64,000 bases of DNA from an uncultured Clostridia bacterium (GTDB lineage: Bacteria > Bacillota > Clostridia > Oscillospirales > Acutalibacteraceae), in contig CANPVE010000011.1 of the NCBI GenBank assembly GCA_947581635.1, positions 17,114-81,113 on the forward strand, in the 5' to 3' direction. This document shows, one piece after another, positions 8,682 to 16,750 of the stretch (the first letter of the stretch is position 1; every line of letters begins with the position of its first letter). The notes below the pieces were generated by a model. That model saw nothing but the letters and a program-made list of their open reading frames with translations, ran no database searches and was not told where the DNA came from. The translations under genes were made by a program, and so were the position numbers.

Positions 8682-9557
8682 TTATACCCCCAAACTGTCC
8701 ATATCGCCGCCCAGCTTCTGATAAAATTTGACCAAAAGCAGGGTAATGAGAATCAATATGATCGACAGCGCCGCGCCCAACGGCCAGTTGTTGCCGCTTT
8801 GGAACTGGCGCTCAATGAGATTGCCGATGACGTCGGAGTTGCCGCCCCCGAGAATATCCGCTACAAAGAAGTAGCCGAGACTCGGGATAAACACCATAAT
8901 ACTGCCCGAGAATATACCGCTCATAGTGAGGGGGATAATCACGCGAAGGAAGGTTGACGTCTTGCGTGCGCCCAAATCCGCCGAAGCCTCCAGCAGATTC
9001 TTGTCCAGCTTCTCGATAGAGGTGTAGAGCGGCAGCACCATGAAGGGGAAAAGGCAGTACACCATGCCGAGAACCGTGGCACCGCGGTTAAAGAGGAATT
9101 GTATGGGATGGTCGGCGAGGTGTGCGGAGGTAAGAAAGTTATTGAGAGGGCCGTTGGCTCCGAGAAAGCTCCTCCAACCGTAAATTCTGATGAGCGAATT
9201 CGTCCAGAATGGAATTATAACCAGCATATACAGCAATGCCTTGTATTTTGACGTCGTTCGCGCAATCAGGAAGGAGAAAGGATAGCCAATCAAAATACAG
9301 ATCACGGTGGTCAAAAAGGCAACCAGAATGGATGTCATGTAAATCTGCACGTAATTCGGGTCAAACAGTCGTTTGTAATTGGCCAGTGTGAATTCAAATA
9401 CAACGTTATAGCCGCTGTCCAAGCTGCAAAAACTCATCACCAACACATAGAGCAGAGGTATGGCGACGAAGAAGGCCAGCCACAGCGTAACGGGACCTAC
9501 CATGGTAACAGCGGGGAGAGTATTTGACCGAAGGCGGTGCTTTGTCATCTTTGCCAT
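8682..9557 (-). CDS. potB: Spermidine/putrescine ABC transporter permease PotB
   Basis: A 291-residue permease with six predicted membrane helices. The EAA motif reads LLEASADLGARKTSTFLRVI. It lies 11 bases behind potA and 3 bases before potC, and would form the PotBC channel heterodimer. Confidence 0.9.
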   Translation of the reverse strand: MAKMTKHRLRSNTLPAVTMVGPVTLWLAFFVAIPLLYVLVMSFCSLDSGYNVVFEFTLANYKRLFDPNYVQIYMTSILVAFLTTVICILIGYPFSFLIARTTSKYKALLYMLVIIPFWTNSLIRIYGWRSFLGANGPLNNFLTSAHLADHPIQFLFNRGATVLGMVYCLFPFMVLPLYTSIEKLDKNLLEASADLGARKTSTFLRVIIPLTMSGIFSGSIMVFIPSLGYFFVADILGGGNSDVIGNLIERQFQSGNNWPLGAALSIILILITLLLVKFYQKLGGDMDSLGV

Positions 9558-9568
9558 GTCAATTCCCC

Positions 9569-10684
9569 CTATTGCATCACGACGTCTTCCACGGCTCCCG
9601 CGAAAACATCGTCAAAGGTGTGTATCAATTTGGCGTCGCCGTCATTCCAGTGAAGGTAGACCATGCCGCCCTTGGGCAGCTCCTGCCCCGCAAGCCGCTC
9701 TATTTTGACTTCGTTGCCGTTGGGCAGTTCCACCACGGTTTTGAGCACCGAGCCGACGTAAATCTGGTCTTTCACCGTGCCTGTTAAGTTAAATCCTTCC
9801 ACCGGTTCAGCAGAATACAACATTCTCTCGGGTCTGACCGAAACGGCGAGCATTTCATTGTTTTTAAAATCTTCGTCAGGTACGCAAAAATCGCCCGATT
9901 CCACATTGATGTGGAGTTTTCCATTCTGCTTGGCGCGGACGATGCCGTCAAACAGATTGGTTTCGCCGATGAAGGTTGCCACAAACCGTGTGCGCGGTGA
10001 TTCGTAAATTTGAGACGGCGTACCGACCTGCTGCAAAACCCCGTCGTTCATGATGCAAATTCTGTCACTCATGGTAAGCGCTTCTTCCTGATCGTGCGTC
10101 ACATAAATGAAGGTTATGTTGAGTTTCTTTTGAAGCCGCTTCAATTCCAGCTGCATTTGTTTGCGGAGCTTCAAATCCAGCGCCCCAAGAGGCTCGTCCA
10201 ACAGCAGAACCTTCGGTTTGTTGATGAGTGCGCGGGCGATGGCAACGCGCTGCTTCTGTCCGCCCGAGAGCTGCAACGGGTAGCGTTTCTCGAAGCCGCC
10301 AAGCTGCACCATGTCCAGCATTTCGGTGACGCGCTCTTTGATTTCCGCCTTTTTCACCTTTTTCATTTTCAGCCCGTAGGCCACATTATCGTAGACGGTC
10401 ATGTGGGGGAACAGGGCGTAACTTTGGAACACTGTGTTGACGTCACGTTCATAGGGCTCCTTGTTGTGAATATCCTCGTTTTCCACCTTGATGGTGCCGC
10501 TCGTTGGTTCCTCAAAGCCTGCCACCATGCGCAGTGTCGTGGTTTTGCCGCAGCCCGAGGAACCCAGCAGCGTGAGAAACTCCCCTTCGTATATGTCGAG
10601 GTCGAGGTCTTTGACAACGTGATTTTTGCCGTAAATCTTGTTCACGCCCTTGATTTCTACAATGACTTTTCGTTCTTCTGACAT
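9569..10684 (-). CDS. potA: Spermidine/putrescine ABC transporter ATPase PotA
   Basis: The 371-residue ATPase has Walker [10 protein letters not shown] (41-49), the signature [15 protein letters not shown], Walker [13 protein letters not shown] and the H-loop VTHDQEEA. The C-terminal third has the TOBE-type regulatory domain typical of PotA (SVRPERMLY segment). It is the first transport gene, 27 bases after the PII gene. Confidence 0.92.
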   Translation of the reverse strand: MSEERKVIVEIKGVNKIYGKNHVVKDLDLDIYEGEFLTLLGSSGCGKTTTLRMVAGFEEPTSGTIKVENEDIHNKEPYERDVNTVFQSYALFPHMTVYDNVAYGLKMKKVKKAEIKERVTEMLDMVQLGGFEKRYPLQLSGGQKQRVAIARALINKPKVLLLDEPLGALDLKLRKQMQLELKRLQKKLNITFIYVTHDQEEALTMSDRICIMNDGVLQQVGTPSQIYESPRTRFVATFIGETNLFDGIVRAKQNGKLHINVESGDFCVPDEDFKNNEMLAVSVRPERMLYSAEPVEGFNLTGTVKDQIYVGSVLKTVVELPNGNEVKIERLAGQELPKGGMVYLHWNDGDAKLIHTFDDVFAGAVEDVVMQ

Positions 10685-10711
10685 AGCAATGTATCACTTC
10701 CTCTCTGCGTC

Positions 10712-11065
10712 TTACAACGCCTTTTCGTCCCGCTCGCCGGTTCTCAGGCGCATGGCCCCCTCGATATTGCGGATAAAGACCTTGCCGTCACCCACGTGAC
10801 CGGTCGCAATTTTGTCGCGCAGCTCCGTGAGGATATCCTCAACATCGCCGTCCTTCACGACCACCTCCACGCGGATTTTCGGCAGCAGATTGATATTGAT
10901 CTTGAAGCCTTTGATGACGTTGACAGCATTTTCGTCCACAACGCCCTTTTGTGTGCCGCAGCCCATGACGCTGGATATCGTCATGCCGCCGCATTGCTTG
11001 AGATCAAGAATTTCTTTGACCTTTTCCAGCTTTTCCGGTCTTATGATGATCACCAATTCCTTCAT
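10712..11065 (-). CDS. P-II family nitrogen regulator
   Basis: A 117-residue GlnB/GlnK-type protein. MKELVIIIRPEKLEKVKEIL is the first strand/helix, followed by a T-loop starting GCGTQKGVVDENAV, then LLPKIRVEVVV, the B-loop TGHVGDGKVF and the C-terminal MRLRTGERDEKA. PII proteins sense 2-oxoglutarate and ATP/ADP and bind a target protein. As first gene of a polyamine ABC-transport operon its likely target is PotA or the permease, much as GlnK binds AmtB. That partnership is inference. The T-loop lacks an obvious Tyr51, so uridylylation is unlikely. Confidence 0.88.
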   Translation of the reverse strand: MKELVIIIRPEKLEKVKEILDLKQCGGMTISSVMGCGTQKGVVDENAVNVIKGFKININLLPKIRVEVVVKDGDVEDILTELRDKIATGHVGDGKVFIRNIEGAMRLRTGERDEKAL

Positions 11066-11095
11066 TGTACAAATCTCCTCTTCATAATTAGCATT

Positions 11096-11160
11096 TTCAA
11101 TAAAGAAAAGGCAGCGATAGCATTTTCAGCCTCGTTGCCTTTGTGTTTGTCTTTATTGAA
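11096..11160 (-). promoter_or_regulatory. Leader stem-loop of the PII-pot-gab operon
   Basis: Two nested stems can form in the leader. The outer arms are TTCAATAAAGA (11096-11106) and TCTTTATTGAA (11150-11160). The inner arms are AAAGGCAGCGA (11107-11117) and TCGTTGCCTTT (11132-11142). It lies between the promoter and the PII start and could act as an attenuator or stability element. No known riboswitch class is recognised. Confidence 0.55.
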
Positions 11161-11169
11161 TTTAAGTGT

Positions 11170-11198
11170 ATTTTAGCGCTCTTGTTTTGATTTTACAA
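11170..11198 (-). promoter_or_regulatory. Promoter of the PII-pot-gab operon
   Basis: On the minus strand, -35 TTGTAA (11198-11193) and -10 TAAAAT (11175-11170) are separated by 17 bases. A palindromic operator lies about 20 bases upstream. Confidence 0.6.
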
Positions 11199-11216
11199 GT
11201 AGCATAATTATTTATT

Positions 11217-11240
11217 TTTCTACTTAATTTTAAGTAGAAA
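11217..11240. promoter_or_regulatory. Palindromic operator between the divergent pot and agu promoters
   Basis: A perfect palindrome has arms TTTCTACTTAA and TTAAGTAGAAA around TT. Closely related palindromes lie at 14243-14264 and 14284-14305, before the putrescine aminotransferase promoter. The site lies between the -35 boxes of the two divergent promoters and is the best candidate for the binding site of the LuxR-type regulator encoded at 13416-14159. Confidence 0.75.
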
Positions 11241-11283
11241 GCACCTAAAAACGGCTCTAAAATGAATTTTTTAATAAAAAATC

Positions 11284-11312
11284 TTGCATTTTTCTTTGGC
11301 TGCGCGTATAAT
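11284..11312 (+). promoter_or_regulatory. Promoter of aguB-aguA
   Basis: -35 TTGCAT (11284-11289) and -10 TATAAT (11307-11312) with a 17-base spacer. The spacer contains CTTTGGCTG, also found in the promoter of the putrescine aminotransferase gene. Confidence 0.75.
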
Positions 11313-11319
11313 CATCATC

Positions 11320-11369
11320 AACGGCAAGGGGGCCTGTATGCGGTAAAGTGTGCAAGCTTCCTTGTCGTT
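11320..11369 (+). promoter_or_regulatory. Leader stem-loop of aguB-aguA
   Basis: Arms AACGGCAAGG (11320-11329) and CCTTGTCGTT (11360-11369) pair with one G-U. The stem begins at the predicted transcript start and ends about 10 bases before the ribosome site. Confidence 0.45.
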
Positions 11370-11393
11370 TATCATATGTAGGAGGTTCAAATC

Positions 11394-12248
11394 GTGAGAA
11401 CAGTAACAGTGGCGGCGACGCAAATGAGCGTGTCATGGGACAGGCAAGAGGCGCTCGATAAGGCGGAACAATTGGTGAGAGATGCGCACGCGGCGGGCGC
11501 AGATATCATATTGTTGCAGGAATTGTTTGAGACGCCGTACTTCTGCCAAAAGCACCAATTTGAATACCTCTCGCTGGCGATAGAGACAGAGGAAAATGCG
11601 GCGGTCAAGCGCTTCACAACGATTGCCAAAGCGCTTGGCGTTGTGATTCCCGTCAGCTTTTACGAAAAGCACGGCAACATCGCGTTCAACAGTCTGGCCG
11701 TGATTGACAGCGATGGAGAGGTACTTGGTGTATACCATAAAACCCATATTCCCGATGGAATGCCCTATGCGGAGAAATTTTATTTTACGCCCGGCGACAC
11801 GGGATTCAAAGTGTGGGAAACAAAATTCGGCAAACTTGGCTTCGGCATCTGTTGGGATCAGTGGTTCCCCGAAGCGGCACGCGCCATGGCGCTCATGGGT
11901 GCGGAGCTGCTGTTTTATCCGACAGCCATCGGCAGTGAGCCGACACTGGGTAAAGATTCCAAGGAACACTGGCAAAACGTCATGAAAGGACATTCCGCCG
12001 CCAATATGACGCCTGTCATCGCCTCTAACCGCATCGGCAGAGAAACCGAGGGGGAGAGCGAAATTGTATTCTACGGCTCGTCGTTTATCACGGACAATCA
12101 CGGCTGTATTTTGAAAGAGATGGACCGCGTAAGCGAGGGCTTTATTACTCATGAATTTGACCTCGATGCGCTGGCAAAGGAGCGACGTGAATGGGGCATT
12201 TTTCGCGACAGACGTCCGGAAATGTATTCTATTCTAATGACGCATTGA
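11394..12248 (+). CDS. aguB: N-carbamoylputrescine amidase
   Basis: A 284-residue carbon-nitrogen hydrolase with the full Glu-Lys-Cys triad: Glu43 (LLQELFET), Lys116 (YHKTHIPDG) and Cys153 (GICWDQWFPEAAR). The HIPDGMPYAEKFYF stretch is typical of N-carbamoylputrescine amidases. It would split N-carbamoylputrescine to putrescine, CO2 and ammonia in the cytoplasm. The GTG start is chosen because AGGAGG stands about 9 bases before it. The gene is 21 bases from aguA and shares its promoter. Confidence 0.93.
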   Translation: MRTVTVAATQMSVSWDRQEALDKAEQLVRDAHAAGADIILLQELFETPYFCQKHQFEYLSLAIETEENAAVKRFTTIAKALGVVIPVSFYEKHGNIAFNSLAVIDSDGEVLGVYHKTHIPDGMPYAEKFYFTPGDTGFKVWETKFGKLGFGICWDQWFPEAARAMALMGAELLFYPTAIGSEPTLGKDSKEHWQNVMKGHSAANMTPVIASNRIGRETEGESEIVFYGSSFITDNHGCILKEMDRVSEGFITHEFDLDALAKERREWGIFRDRRPEMYSILMTH

Positions 12249-12269
12249 CCGACAAGGAGTGATAAAAAT

Positions 12270-13367
12270 ATGTCAAAGCAAATCGTCGGCTCGACTCCAA
12301 AATCCGACGGCTTCCATATGCCTGCGGAGTTTGAACCACAGGAAGAAATCTTTATGGTATGGCCCTGCCGCACAGACAATTGGCGAAATGGCGCCAAGCC
12401 TGTGCAGGATCAATTCGCCAATGTCGCAAAGGCCATCAGCGAATTTGAGTCTGTCACAATGCTGGCGCCGCATGAGCAATATGAGAATTGCCGCGCACAC
12501 TTACCAAGCGATATACGTGTGATAGAGATGTCCTCAAATGACGCGTGGTGCCGTGACACGGGGCCGACCTTTTTGATCGACGGCAAGGGGCGTCGCCGCG
12601 CGGTAAGCTGGACTTTTAACGCGTGGGGCGGCTTGGTGGACGGACTGTATTTTCCATGGAATGACGATGACCTTGTCGCCGAGAAAATCTGCGAATTGAC
12701 ACGCACGGAGTATTACCGCACCGAAGGGTTTGTGCTGGAGGGCGGCTCGTTCCATGTGGACGGAGAGGGAACCATTCTTACAACAGAAATGTGTCTGCTG
12801 TCCAAGGGGCGCAATCCCGCTATGTCAAAAGAAGAAATCGAGCATATGCTGTGCGAATATCTGGGCGGTGAGAAGGTATTGTGGCTGAAAGACGGTATCG
12901 ACCCCGACGAAACCAACGGGCATATTGACGATGTTGCCTGCTTCGTAAGGTCGGGCGAGGTGTGCTGCATTGCCACCAAGGATAAAGGCCACCCGTTTTA
13001 TGAGGCTTCACAAGCGGCCATCAAACAGCTTTCTGAGATGACCGACGCCAAAGGCAGGCGGCTGAAAATCCACCAGCTTTGCTGCACCGGGAAGCCTGTA
13101 TTTATGGCGGGCGCAGAAAGCATTGACCGCAGACGCGGCTCGCGGATGAGAAGAAACGGCGAATTGTGCATTGCCTCCTATGCCAATTTCCTCATCTGCA
13201 ACCGTGCCGTTATCGTGCCGCAGTATGACGACGAAAACGACGGCCTTGCGCTCAGCCAAATTCAGGCTATGTTTCCCGAACGCAAGGTTATCGGGGTGCG
13301 CACCCGTGAAATTGTGTACGGAGGTGGTAATATCCACTGCATTACTCAGCAAATGCCGAAAATATAA
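12270..13367 (+). CDS. aguA: Agmatine deiminase
   Basis: A 365-residue member of the peptidyl-arginine/agmatine deiminase family. It has WCRDTGPTFL and the family's C-terminal Cys motif GGNIHCITQQMP with the nucleophile Cys357. It hydrolyses agmatine to N-carbamoylputrescine and ammonia, which AguB then uses. Length and position match characterised AguA proteins. The gene ends before a bidirectional terminator. Confidence 0.94.
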   Translation: MSKQIVGSTPKSDGFHMPAEFEPQEEIFMVWPCRTDNWRNGAKPVQDQFANVAKAISEFESVTMLAPHEQYENCRAHLPSDIRVIEMSSNDAWCRDTGPTFLIDGKGRRRAVSWTFNAWGGLVDGLYFPWNDDDLVAEKICELTRTEYYRTEGFVLEGGSFHVDGEGTILTTEMCLLSKGRNPAMSKEEIEHMLCEYLGGEKVLWLKDGIDPDETNGHIDDVACFVRSGEVCCIATKDKGHPFYEASQAAIKQLSEMTDAKGRRLKIHQLCCTGKPVFMAGAESIDRRRGSRMRRNGELCIASYANFLICNRAVIVPQYDDENDGLALSQIQAMFPERKVIGVRTREIVYGGGNIHCITQQMPKI

Positions 13368-13375
13368 CAAAAAAA

Positions 13376-13412
13376 ACAGCCTCGTGGTTCAAAATTTGAA
13401 TCTCGAGGCTGT
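13376..13412. terminator. Bidirectional terminator between aguA and the LuxR-type gene
   Basis: Arms ACAGCCTCG (13376-13384) and CGAGGCTGT (13404-13412) enclose a loop that is itself an inverted repeat around AAATTT. The two genes converge here, and A-runs on the aguA side give a T-run on the minus strand. Confidence 0.75.
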
Positions 13413-13415
13413 GTG

Positions 13416-14159
13416 TTATCGGTATTTCATCAGTTCGATCCTTCCTGAGACGCCCATCTTTTTATAAATATTTTGAAAATGCTTTTGCAGTGTGTGATTG
13501 GAAATGCTAAGCGCTTCTACCATCTCGTAATTGTCCTTATCGCTGAATATCATGCCCAAAATTTCGCTTTCGCGTCGGGTAAGGCCGAAACGCTGCGTCA
13601 GTTCCGAGACAGAATTCCGCGTCAAATGACCGCTGTCGGAGGCGTAAAAGCAGTAAAAGGCATAATTCAAATGCTTGCTCAGGGCGCGCAGATAAAACGC
13701 GTCATCGTCCGTAAAAGCGCCGTCGGATTTTGTGCGATAAAGCGTCAGGCAGGCGATGGTCTTTTGCGAATACACAATGCTCATTTGCAGGGTATCGTAA
13801 ATGTCATGTGTTTTGTAGTATTGCCTGTAGATCGGCGAAGTCAATCGCTTGCTGTCAGGCATGATCTCACTCTCCCGAATGATGACAGTTTCCGAGGTGC
13901 GCATTACCCAGTCGGTGTGGTCAATTTCCTCGTATTGGTTGTAATCAATTTCAAATTGTGTGAAGTCGGGCGGCACGCAGTACGGGTCTGAGAGACAAAG
14001 ACCATTGTGCTTCTCCTTGACCATCATAATGCTCGCGTAGCTGTAGGGAATGATACAGCGCAGATTTTCGAGGAATTTTTGTTTAAGCTGCTTTCCGTCC
14101 GCCGAGGTGTAAATTTGGTAAATCAATTCGTTGATTGCCAAAAAATCATTTTTTTCCAT
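13416..14159 (-). CDS. LuxR-family transcriptional regulator of the polyamine cluster
   Basis: A 247-residue protein whose C-terminal 60 residues form a LuxR/FixJ helix-turn-helix: LTRRESEILGMIF, then NYEMVEALSISNHTLQKHFQ and NIYKKMGVSGRIELM. The first 180 residues look like a GAF/PAS-type sensing domain (PYSYASIMMV, IACLTLYRTKSDGAFTDDD). It has no receiver domain. It lies between aguBA and the putrescine aminotransferase unit, and shared palindromes flank both, so it probably controls them in response to a polyamine or GABA. Ligand and sign of control are unknown. Confidence 0.8.
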   Translation of the reverse strand: MEKNDFLAINELIYQIYTSADGKQLKQKFLENLRCIIPYSYASIMMVKEKHNGLCLSDPYCVPPDFTQFEIDYNQYEEIDHTDWVMRTSETVIIRESEIMPDSKRLTSPIYRQYYKTHDIYDTLQMSIVYSQKTIACLTLYRTKSDGAFTDDDAFYLRALSKHLNYAFYCFYASDSGHLTRNSVSELTQRFGLTRRESEILGMIFSDKDNYEMVEALSISNHTLQKHFQNIYKKMGVSGRIELMKYR

Positions 14160-14197
14160 TCAAATCTTCACCGCCTTATCAATTTTGATGATAACTC

Positions 14198-14226
14198 ATC
14201 ATAACATATTGTTATCAATTTGACAA
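14198..14226 (-). promoter_or_regulatory. Promoter of the LuxR-type regulator gene
   Basis: On the minus strand, -35 TTGTCA (14226-14221) and -10 TATGAT (14203-14198) are 17 bases apart. The palindrome at 14243-14264 lies just upstream, so the regulator could also control itself. Confidence 0.55.
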
Positions 14227-14242
14227 GCGGTATTTACATAAT

Positions 14243-14264
14243 TTCTACTTAAATTTAAGTATAA
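14243..14264. promoter_or_regulatory. Palindromic operator copy 2 (before the putrescine aminotransferase gene)
   Basis: Arms TTCTACTTAA and TTAAGTATAA around AT, with one mismatch from the perfect palindrome at 11217-11240. It lies between the divergent promoters of the LuxR-type gene and the aminotransferase. Confidence 0.65.
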
Positions 14265-14283
14265 ATGATTAAAACGGATACCT

Positions 14284-14305
14284 TTCTGCTTAAAATCAAG
14301 CAGAA
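14284..14305. promoter_or_regulatory. Palindromic operator copy 3
   Basis: Arms TTCTGCTT and AAGCAGAA with a 6-base centre. Its layout is the same as the two TTCTACTT palindromes. It ends 18 bases before the -35 box of the aminotransferase promoter. Confidence 0.6.
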
Positions 14306-14323
14306 GGCGGATAAAATTAGCAA

Positions 14324-14352
14324 TTGCGCTTTGGCTGAGGCGGCGCTATAAT
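14324..14352 (+). promoter_or_regulatory. Promoter of the putrescine aminotransferase operon
   Basis: -35 TTGCGC (14324-14329) and -10 TATAAT (14347-14352), 17-base spacer with the CTTTGGCTG-like core also seen in the agu promoter. The weak -35 suits an activated promoter. Confidence 0.7.
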
Positions 14353-14382
14353 AAAGCCGCGAAAACAAAAAGTGGAAAGTGC

Positions 14383-14440
14383 AAAGGCGTATTTTTTCAT
14401 GGATTCATGCCTATAAAAAATGCGCCTTTTCTTTTTATTT
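14383..14440 (+). terminator. Leader terminator/attenuator of the putrescine aminotransferase operon
   Basis: Arms at 14383-14397 (AAAGGCGTATTTTTT) and 14415-14429 (AAAAAATGCGCCTTT) form a 15-bp stem with one G-U. A U-rich tract follows. It lies between promoter and start codon, about 30 bases before the coding region, so it could stop leader transcripts unless relieved. Confidence 0.65.
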
Positions 14441-14460
14441 TTTATTACAGGAGGACTATC

Positions 14461-15837
14461 ATGAGCAAGAGCAAAAATGAACAAGTGATTCAGGATTTGG
14501 ACAGGGTCATCGGACTCATTAAAACCGATACCAAGGATATCTCGGCAGAGGAGAAAAAGGCGATGGTGGCCGATACACTCGACCACTTCAATAACTATGT
14601 CAGCCCGGGCTGGCTCAAATACAGAAAGTCGGTTTCCTCCGACTCGGAGGAAAGTGCGGTGCTGGAATGGCAGGATGAGGGCGCTTACTGCTATGGCTTG
14701 AACGGTGAGAAATTTATCGATTGTCTGGGCGGCTTCGGCATTTACACCTGTGGCCACCGAAATCCCGAAATTTTGGAGACGGTCAAGGCACAGCTTGACC
14801 ATCAGGCACTTCACTCACAGGAGCTGCTTGATCCGCTGAGAGGCTACCTTGCCAAGGCAGTAGCTGACATTACTCCCGGTGATTTGCAGTATTGTTTCTT
14901 CACCAACGGCGGCGCAGAAGCGGTGGAAATGGCGTTGAAGCTGGCACGAATCGCGACGGGCGGCAGATGGTATATTTCGACGGTGGGCGCCTTCCACGGC
15001 AAATCCATGGGCGCTATCTCTATGGGCGGCAAGGGTACATACAGAATCCCTTATTCGCCGATGGTTCAGCAGGTGCAGCACGTGGAATACGGCAACGCGG
15101 AGGATATACGAAAAGCCATCACCAATCTGCAAACGGTAGGAGAGAAGGTGGCCGCCGTTATTCTCGAACCCATTCAGGGCGAGGCGGGCGTGATCATTCC
15201 GCCGCAGGGCTATTTGACCGAAGTACGCGAAATCTGCGATGAAAAGGGCGTCGCGCTGATTTTCGACGAGATTCAGACAGGTATGGGGCGCACCGGTACC
15301 ATGTGGCGCTGTGAGGCCGAGGGCGTTACCCCCGACATCATGACATTTGGCAAGGCATTTGGCGGCGGTATTATGCCGATTACAGGCATTATCTGCAAGC
15401 CCAAAATGTGGACGGAGCAGTTGGTAGATAATCCCTGGCTGCTCGGTTCGCCCACCTTCGGGGGCAACCCCGTGTGCTGTGCGGCGGCAATTGCCACCAT
15501 CAAATATATGCTCGAAAATGATATTCCGGGTGTGTGCAGGAAGAAGGGCGAATTCCTCAAGAGAGGGCTTGACAAGCTGGGTGCAAAGTATCCCGAGGTG
15601 ATTGATGAAGTACGCGGTACAGGGCTTATGCTGGCGGTGGAATTCAAGACCAGCGAAATCGGCTATGAATGTGCCAAGGGCTTGTTTGCAAGGGGTGTGA
15701 TGACAGCAGGAACGCTGGTCAATGCCAAAACAATTCGTTTCGAGCCGACCGCGGTGATCTCTCAGCAGGATATGGAGGACGTGATCTCGAGAATGGACGA
15801 GGCATTGGCGGATACCAAGAAAGCATTCAACCTGTAA
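14461..15837 (+). CDS. patA: Putrescine aminotransferase
   Basis: A class III aminotransferase of 476 residues, close to the PatA/YgjG subfamily in length and in its N-terminal extension. Visible are FFTNGGAEAVEMALKLAR (147-164), IFDEIQTGMGRTG with Asp269, and TFGKAFGGG with PLP Lys298. It would transfer the amino group of putrescine to 2-oxoglutarate, giving 4-aminobutyraldehyde. The start has AGGAGG 8 bases before it. The aldehyde dehydrogenase two genes on would use the product. Acetylornithine aminotransferase is the main alternative but fits the context less well. Confidence 0.92.
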   Translation: MSKSKNEQVIQDLDRVIGLIKTDTKDISAEEKKAMVADTLDHFNNYVSPGWLKYRKSVSSDSEESAVLEWQDEGAYCYGLNGEKFIDCLGGFGIYTCGHRNPEILETVKAQLDHQALHSQELLDPLRGYLAKAVADITPGDLQYCFFTNGGAEAVEMALKLARIATGGRWYISTVGAFHGKSMGAISMGGKGTYRIPYSPMVQQVQHVEYGNAEDIRKAITNLQTVGEKVAAVILEPIQGEAGVIIPPQGYLTEVREICDEKGVALIFDEIQTGMGRTGTMWRCEAEGVTPDIMTFGKAFGGGIMPITGIICKPKMWTEQLVDNPWLLGSPTFGGNPVCCAAAIATIKYMLENDIPGVCRKKGEFLKRGLDKLGAKYPEVIDEVRGTGLMLAVEFKTSEIGYECAKGLFARGVMTAGTLVNAKTIRFEPTAVISQQDMEDVISRMDEALADTKKAFNL

Positions 15838-15850
15838 GGAACAATGTGAT

Positions 15851-16750
15851 ATGCTCAAAAAGAAAAAGGCCGCTCTCGTTTCCATCGCAATGCTGCTCAC
15901 AGCCTCTGTTATATGGGGCAGCTCGTTTGTGGTGGTCAAAGACAGTTTGGATTATGTCACACCGGTATGGCAGCTTTTTGACCGATTGGCAATTGCGTCT
16001 CTGGGAGGCACTGTGATTTTTGCCATGCAACGCAAATATGTATGTGCCAAATATATTCGCCAAGGTGTGGTGCTGGGAATTATTTTTGCGGCAGCTCTTA
16101 TTTTTCAGAATTATGGCGCCGATCTCAGCAGTGCGAGCAAATGCGCATTTCTAACCGTAAGCTATGTGGCGTTTACCCCTGTTATCGAGGCAGTATTCCT
16201 GCGAAAGACATTGACGGCAAGGAAAGCGGCCACAGTCGCGGTGTGCTTAGCGGGCGTGGCACTTATCACTTTAAATGAACGATTTTCATTGGAATGGTGC
16301 GATATATTTTTGTTATTGACGGGATTTTTCTATGCCATGCATTTGCTTTGGATTGACCATTGTGGCGAAAAAGACGGAGTGATCGTCATTCATGTGGTTC
16401 AGATATGGACGGCGTGTCTGATATCACTCGCGTCGGCACTGGTTTTGGAGCCGTTCAGCATTTCCAAAGATGGCTCATTTCTTCTGAGCATCATCTATTG
16501 TGGAATTTTTGAAGTGTTGATAGGTTTTTTGCTGCAATTTAGGGGACAGCAAAATACAAGTCCACAGCTTTCGGGGATATTGCTGTCGTCGGAATGCGTA
16601 TTCGCGGGAATCTTTGGTGCGATATTCCAAAACGACAGTTTCAGTGTAAAAATGGGAATCGGTTGTCTGCTGATATTGATTTCCGCTGTGATGGAGTCGC
16701 TGAATTTTGAAAGGAAAGTGGAAAATGGAAATCAAAAAGATGTATATTGA
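15851..16750 (+). CDS. EamA/DMT-family transporter
   Basis: A 299-residue protein with about ten hydrophobic helices in two repeats, starting with the family-typical VIWGSSFVVVKDSLDYVTP. It lies 13 bases behind patA and overlaps the next gene by 26 bases, so it belongs to this operon. DMT transporters export or exchange small metabolites. An intermediate or product of the pathway (GABA, putrescine) is possible, but the substrate cannot be read from the sequence. Confidence 0.85.
   Translation: MLKKKKAALVSIAMLLTASVIWGSSFVVVKDSLDYVTPVWQLFDRLAIASLGGTVIFAMQRKYVCAKYIRQGVVLGIIFAAALIFQNYGADLSSASKCAFLTVSYVAFTPVIEAVFLRKTLTARKAATVAVCLAGVALITLNERFSLEWCDIFLLLTGFFYAMHLLWIDHCGEKDGVIVIHVVQIWTACLISLASALVLEPFSISKDGSFLLSIIYCGIFEVLIGFLLQFRGQQNTSPQLSGILLSSECVFAGIFGAIFQNDSFSVKMGIGCLLILISAVMESLNFERKVENGNQKDVY

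Noticed and set aside
14815..15939. A 374-codon open frame opposite the putrescine aminotransferase gene
   Set aside because: Antisense shadow rich in His and Arg; the plus-strand gene is unambiguous.
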